From positions 1 to 6,271 of the forward strand of contig CANPET010000098.1 in NCBI GenBank assembly GCA_947573465.1: a stretch of DNA of 6,271 nucleotides, given 5' to 3'. Position 1 is the stretch's first letter. Each line of letters starts with the position of its first letter. The notes beneath the pieces are model-generated. The model was not told the origin of the DNA, made no database searches, and saw nothing but the letters and a program-made list of their open reading frames with translations. Shown here in pieces: positions 4,824 through 6,271 of the stretch. The translations under genes were made by a program, and so were the position numbers. The DNA is from an uncultured Eubacterium sp. (GTDB taxonomy: Bacteria; Bacillota; Clostridia; Lachnospirales; Lachnospiraceae).

Positions 4824-6271
4824 TTACGTATTTAATCCCTGTTGAATTGCAACAGGTATTGCATTTTCTTCCAGTTCATCAATTACTGGAATTTCACCAA
4901 TAATATTGTCAGAAAGCCAATCCATTGTAATAATATCATCTGGAGCCAATGTCTGGTTCTCTCCATTTCGAATTGTCTTATCCTGAGAATAAATTATGCC
5001 GGAGAATGGATTAAAGTCTCCGGAACGAATTGTTTTTGATAGAAGTTCAATTAATCTTTTAATACCTTCCGGAAGCCATGGAGAAGAAATAATATCAATA
5101 GCATTTTCTGCCATACCCCACCAGTAATTGATTGCTCTGGCAGTTTTTGTATCGTCAGATTTCCAAGTCCCGTCTAATATAGCCTGTATCAGCTGTTCAT
5201 AAAAACGTCCCCAATGATAAACCGGAATTGCCAGGTTCCAGATGCCATCATCAAAAACCTTATATAAACCATAATATCTTGTTCCCGCTTCCGGAACTGA
5301 GAGGTTTTTATCTGAGACAATATCCGGACAAACTTTTTTTAACTGCTCTTCTATATCTAAATCTTTTAGACAACTCCACATCAAATGGATGTTTGCTCGG
5401 GGATTCGTCATCTTTACACCTAATGCAAAAGCATTAATATTTGCAATCGTACCATAAATCGGGTAGTCAGCAATATAACCAATAATGTCGTTTTCTGTCA
5501 TTGCTCCAGCTACAGCACCCATAATAAATTTCGCCTCATGCATTCTGGAATAATAAGTTCTCATAGCGCTGTGTGGATCATGCAGCGAGCAATTTAAAAT
5601 CGTTGTTTTTGGATGGGCGATTGCGGCTTTTAAACTTGCCTGGGAGAAGGTTGGCGAAGTAGTAAAAATCACATCGCAGTCATCATCAATAGCATCTTCT
5701 ATAGTTTCGTCAATATTATAAGCATTCACATTATCATAAAAGGTTGTGGAAACTTCTTCCGGAAAAGTTTCTTCAATATGAAGCCGTCCCAATTCATGGG
5801 AGTATGTCCAGGATGATGAAGCAGAAGTTTTTTCGTAAATGAAAGCAACTTTTAATGTACGATTCCCGGTTGGAAGGAGTTTACTTAACACAGAAGCCTT
5901 TTTGGTTGAGGCTGTTAAGCGAAGTTCTACTTCGTTTTCAGACATTAATTCAAATTCTTTATAATTCAAAGTGATTAGTTCATTTAACTGACTGCTGTCT
6001 TTTGTCAGAAGTTCGTCATACCCATAAAGTTCTACAAAAGCAAGAAATGCATCGCCACAAGTAATATGTTTTAATCCATCGCCACCAAGGTTTATGTACT
6101 CTGTTTTAAAACTCTGAAACAGTGAACGAAAATTCATTTTATCATCAGAGGACCATTTCTCATCTGTGCTTTTACCTACGAGAGTCTGAAGTTTTTTGAA
6201 ACATCCTATCTTAGAAAAGTAAAGGTAGTTTATTTCGGATAATTCATAAAAATCTACATATTCGTAATATA
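4824..6271 (-). CDS. BMP (PnrA/Med) family substrate-binding-like protein, 5' end outside the window
   Basis: The frame is open to the right edge: 44 further codons precede the ATG at 6135-6137, reading through YYEYVDFYELSEINY, KLQTLVGK and EKWSSDDK. That ATG has no ribosome binding site, so it is internal and the visible part is 481 residues. Counting from that ATG, the BMP domain begins near residue 96 with KVAFIYEKT, then SWTYSHELGRLH, IFTTSPTF, RTYYSRMHEAKFIMGAVAG, IGYIADYPIYGTIANINAF and ALGVKMTNPRANIHLMWS. This is the periplasmic-binding fold of the Med/PnrA nucleoside-binding lipoproteins. About 140 residues precede the domain in the window, with no signal peptide seen, unlike ordinary PnrA. 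Whether it is exported depends on the missing N-terminus. I recall longer clostridial BMP proteins of this layout. A downstream partner, the metallophosphoesterase, is coupled. The ligand may be a nucleoside, by family only. Confidence 0.9.
   Translation of the reverse strand, partial: YYEYVDFYELSEINYLYFSKIGCFKKLQTLVGKSTDEKWSSDDKMNFRSLFQSFKTEYINLGGDGLKHITCGDAFLAFVELYGYDELLTKDSSQLNELITLNYKEFELMSENEVELRLTASTKKASVLSKLLPTGNRTLKVAFIYEKTSASSSWTYSHELGRLHIEETFPEEVSTTFYDNVNAYNIDETIEDAIDDDCDVIFTTSPTFSQASLKAAIAHPKTTILNCSLHDPHSAMRTYYSRMHEAKFIMGAVAGAMTENDIIGYIADYPIYGTIANINAFALGVKMTNPRANIHLMWSCLKDLDIEEQLKKVCPDIVSDKNLSVPEAGTRYYGLYKVFDDGIWNLAIPVYHWGRFYEQLIQAILDGTWKSDDTKTARAINYWWGMAENAIDIISSPWLPEGIKRLIELLSKTIRSGDFNPFSGIIYSQDKTIRNGENQTLAPDDIITMDWLSDNIIGEIPVIDELEENAIPVAIQQGLNT

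Noticed and set aside
6135..6137. ATG at 6135-6137 as the true start of the BMP-type gene
   Set aside because: No Shine-Dalgarno sequence precedes it, and the same frame stays open with protein-like sequence to the window edge.

Overview
The window looks like chromosomal DNA of a low-G+C Gram-positive anaerobe, most likely a clostridial (Lachnospiraceae-type) bacterium. The grounds are AT-rich sequence, strong GGAGG/GAGGTG ribosome binding sites a few bases before ATG, TTGAAA/TATAAT promoters, and protein types typical of gut Clostridia: a TPR-like/membrane/DUF6273 protein, a metallophosphoesterase with the 'SDEES' start, and a long BMP-type binding protein. The family assignment is from memory of protein families, not from a search.

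Layout. Positions 142-892 hold a short plus-strand operon: an exported hypothetical protein (184-681) and a 38-residue single-span membrane protein (709-825), closed by a terminator at 840-892. Positions 893-1111 are an intergenic stretch with a perfect 9-bp inverted repeat and the promoter of a tRNA-Lys(CUU) gene (1112-1184), which has its own terminator (1190-1235). Next comes a non-coding element (1241-1375) whose inverted repeats fit together as a four-helix junction; part of it is repeated at 1397-1418.

Positions 1475-2918 hold the most interesting unit. A promoter carrying two copies of an AT-rich palindrome drives an XRE-type DNA-binding protein (1552-2100) and, 2 bp later, a small HipA/CtkA/HipT-like protein kinase (2103-2918). 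The DNA-binding protein has a C-terminal half resembling the N-terminal subdomain of HipA, the part that is the separate antitoxin HipS in HipBST systems. The kinase lacks that subdomain. The simplest reading is a two-gene toxin-antitoxin module with HipB and HipS fused in one protein and a HipT-like toxin; the palindromes would be its autoregulatory operators.

Positions 2949-4113 hold a separately promoted membrane-anchored TPR-like/DUF6273 protein. A near-continuous hairpin (4121-4206) with a perfect 23-bp arm separates it from the convergent minus-strand operon. That operon contains a BMP/PnrA-family substrate-binding-like protein (4824 to beyond the right edge) followed by a metallophosphoesterase (4208-4810), probably translationally coupled. 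No integrase, transposase, CRISPR array or rRNA is visible.
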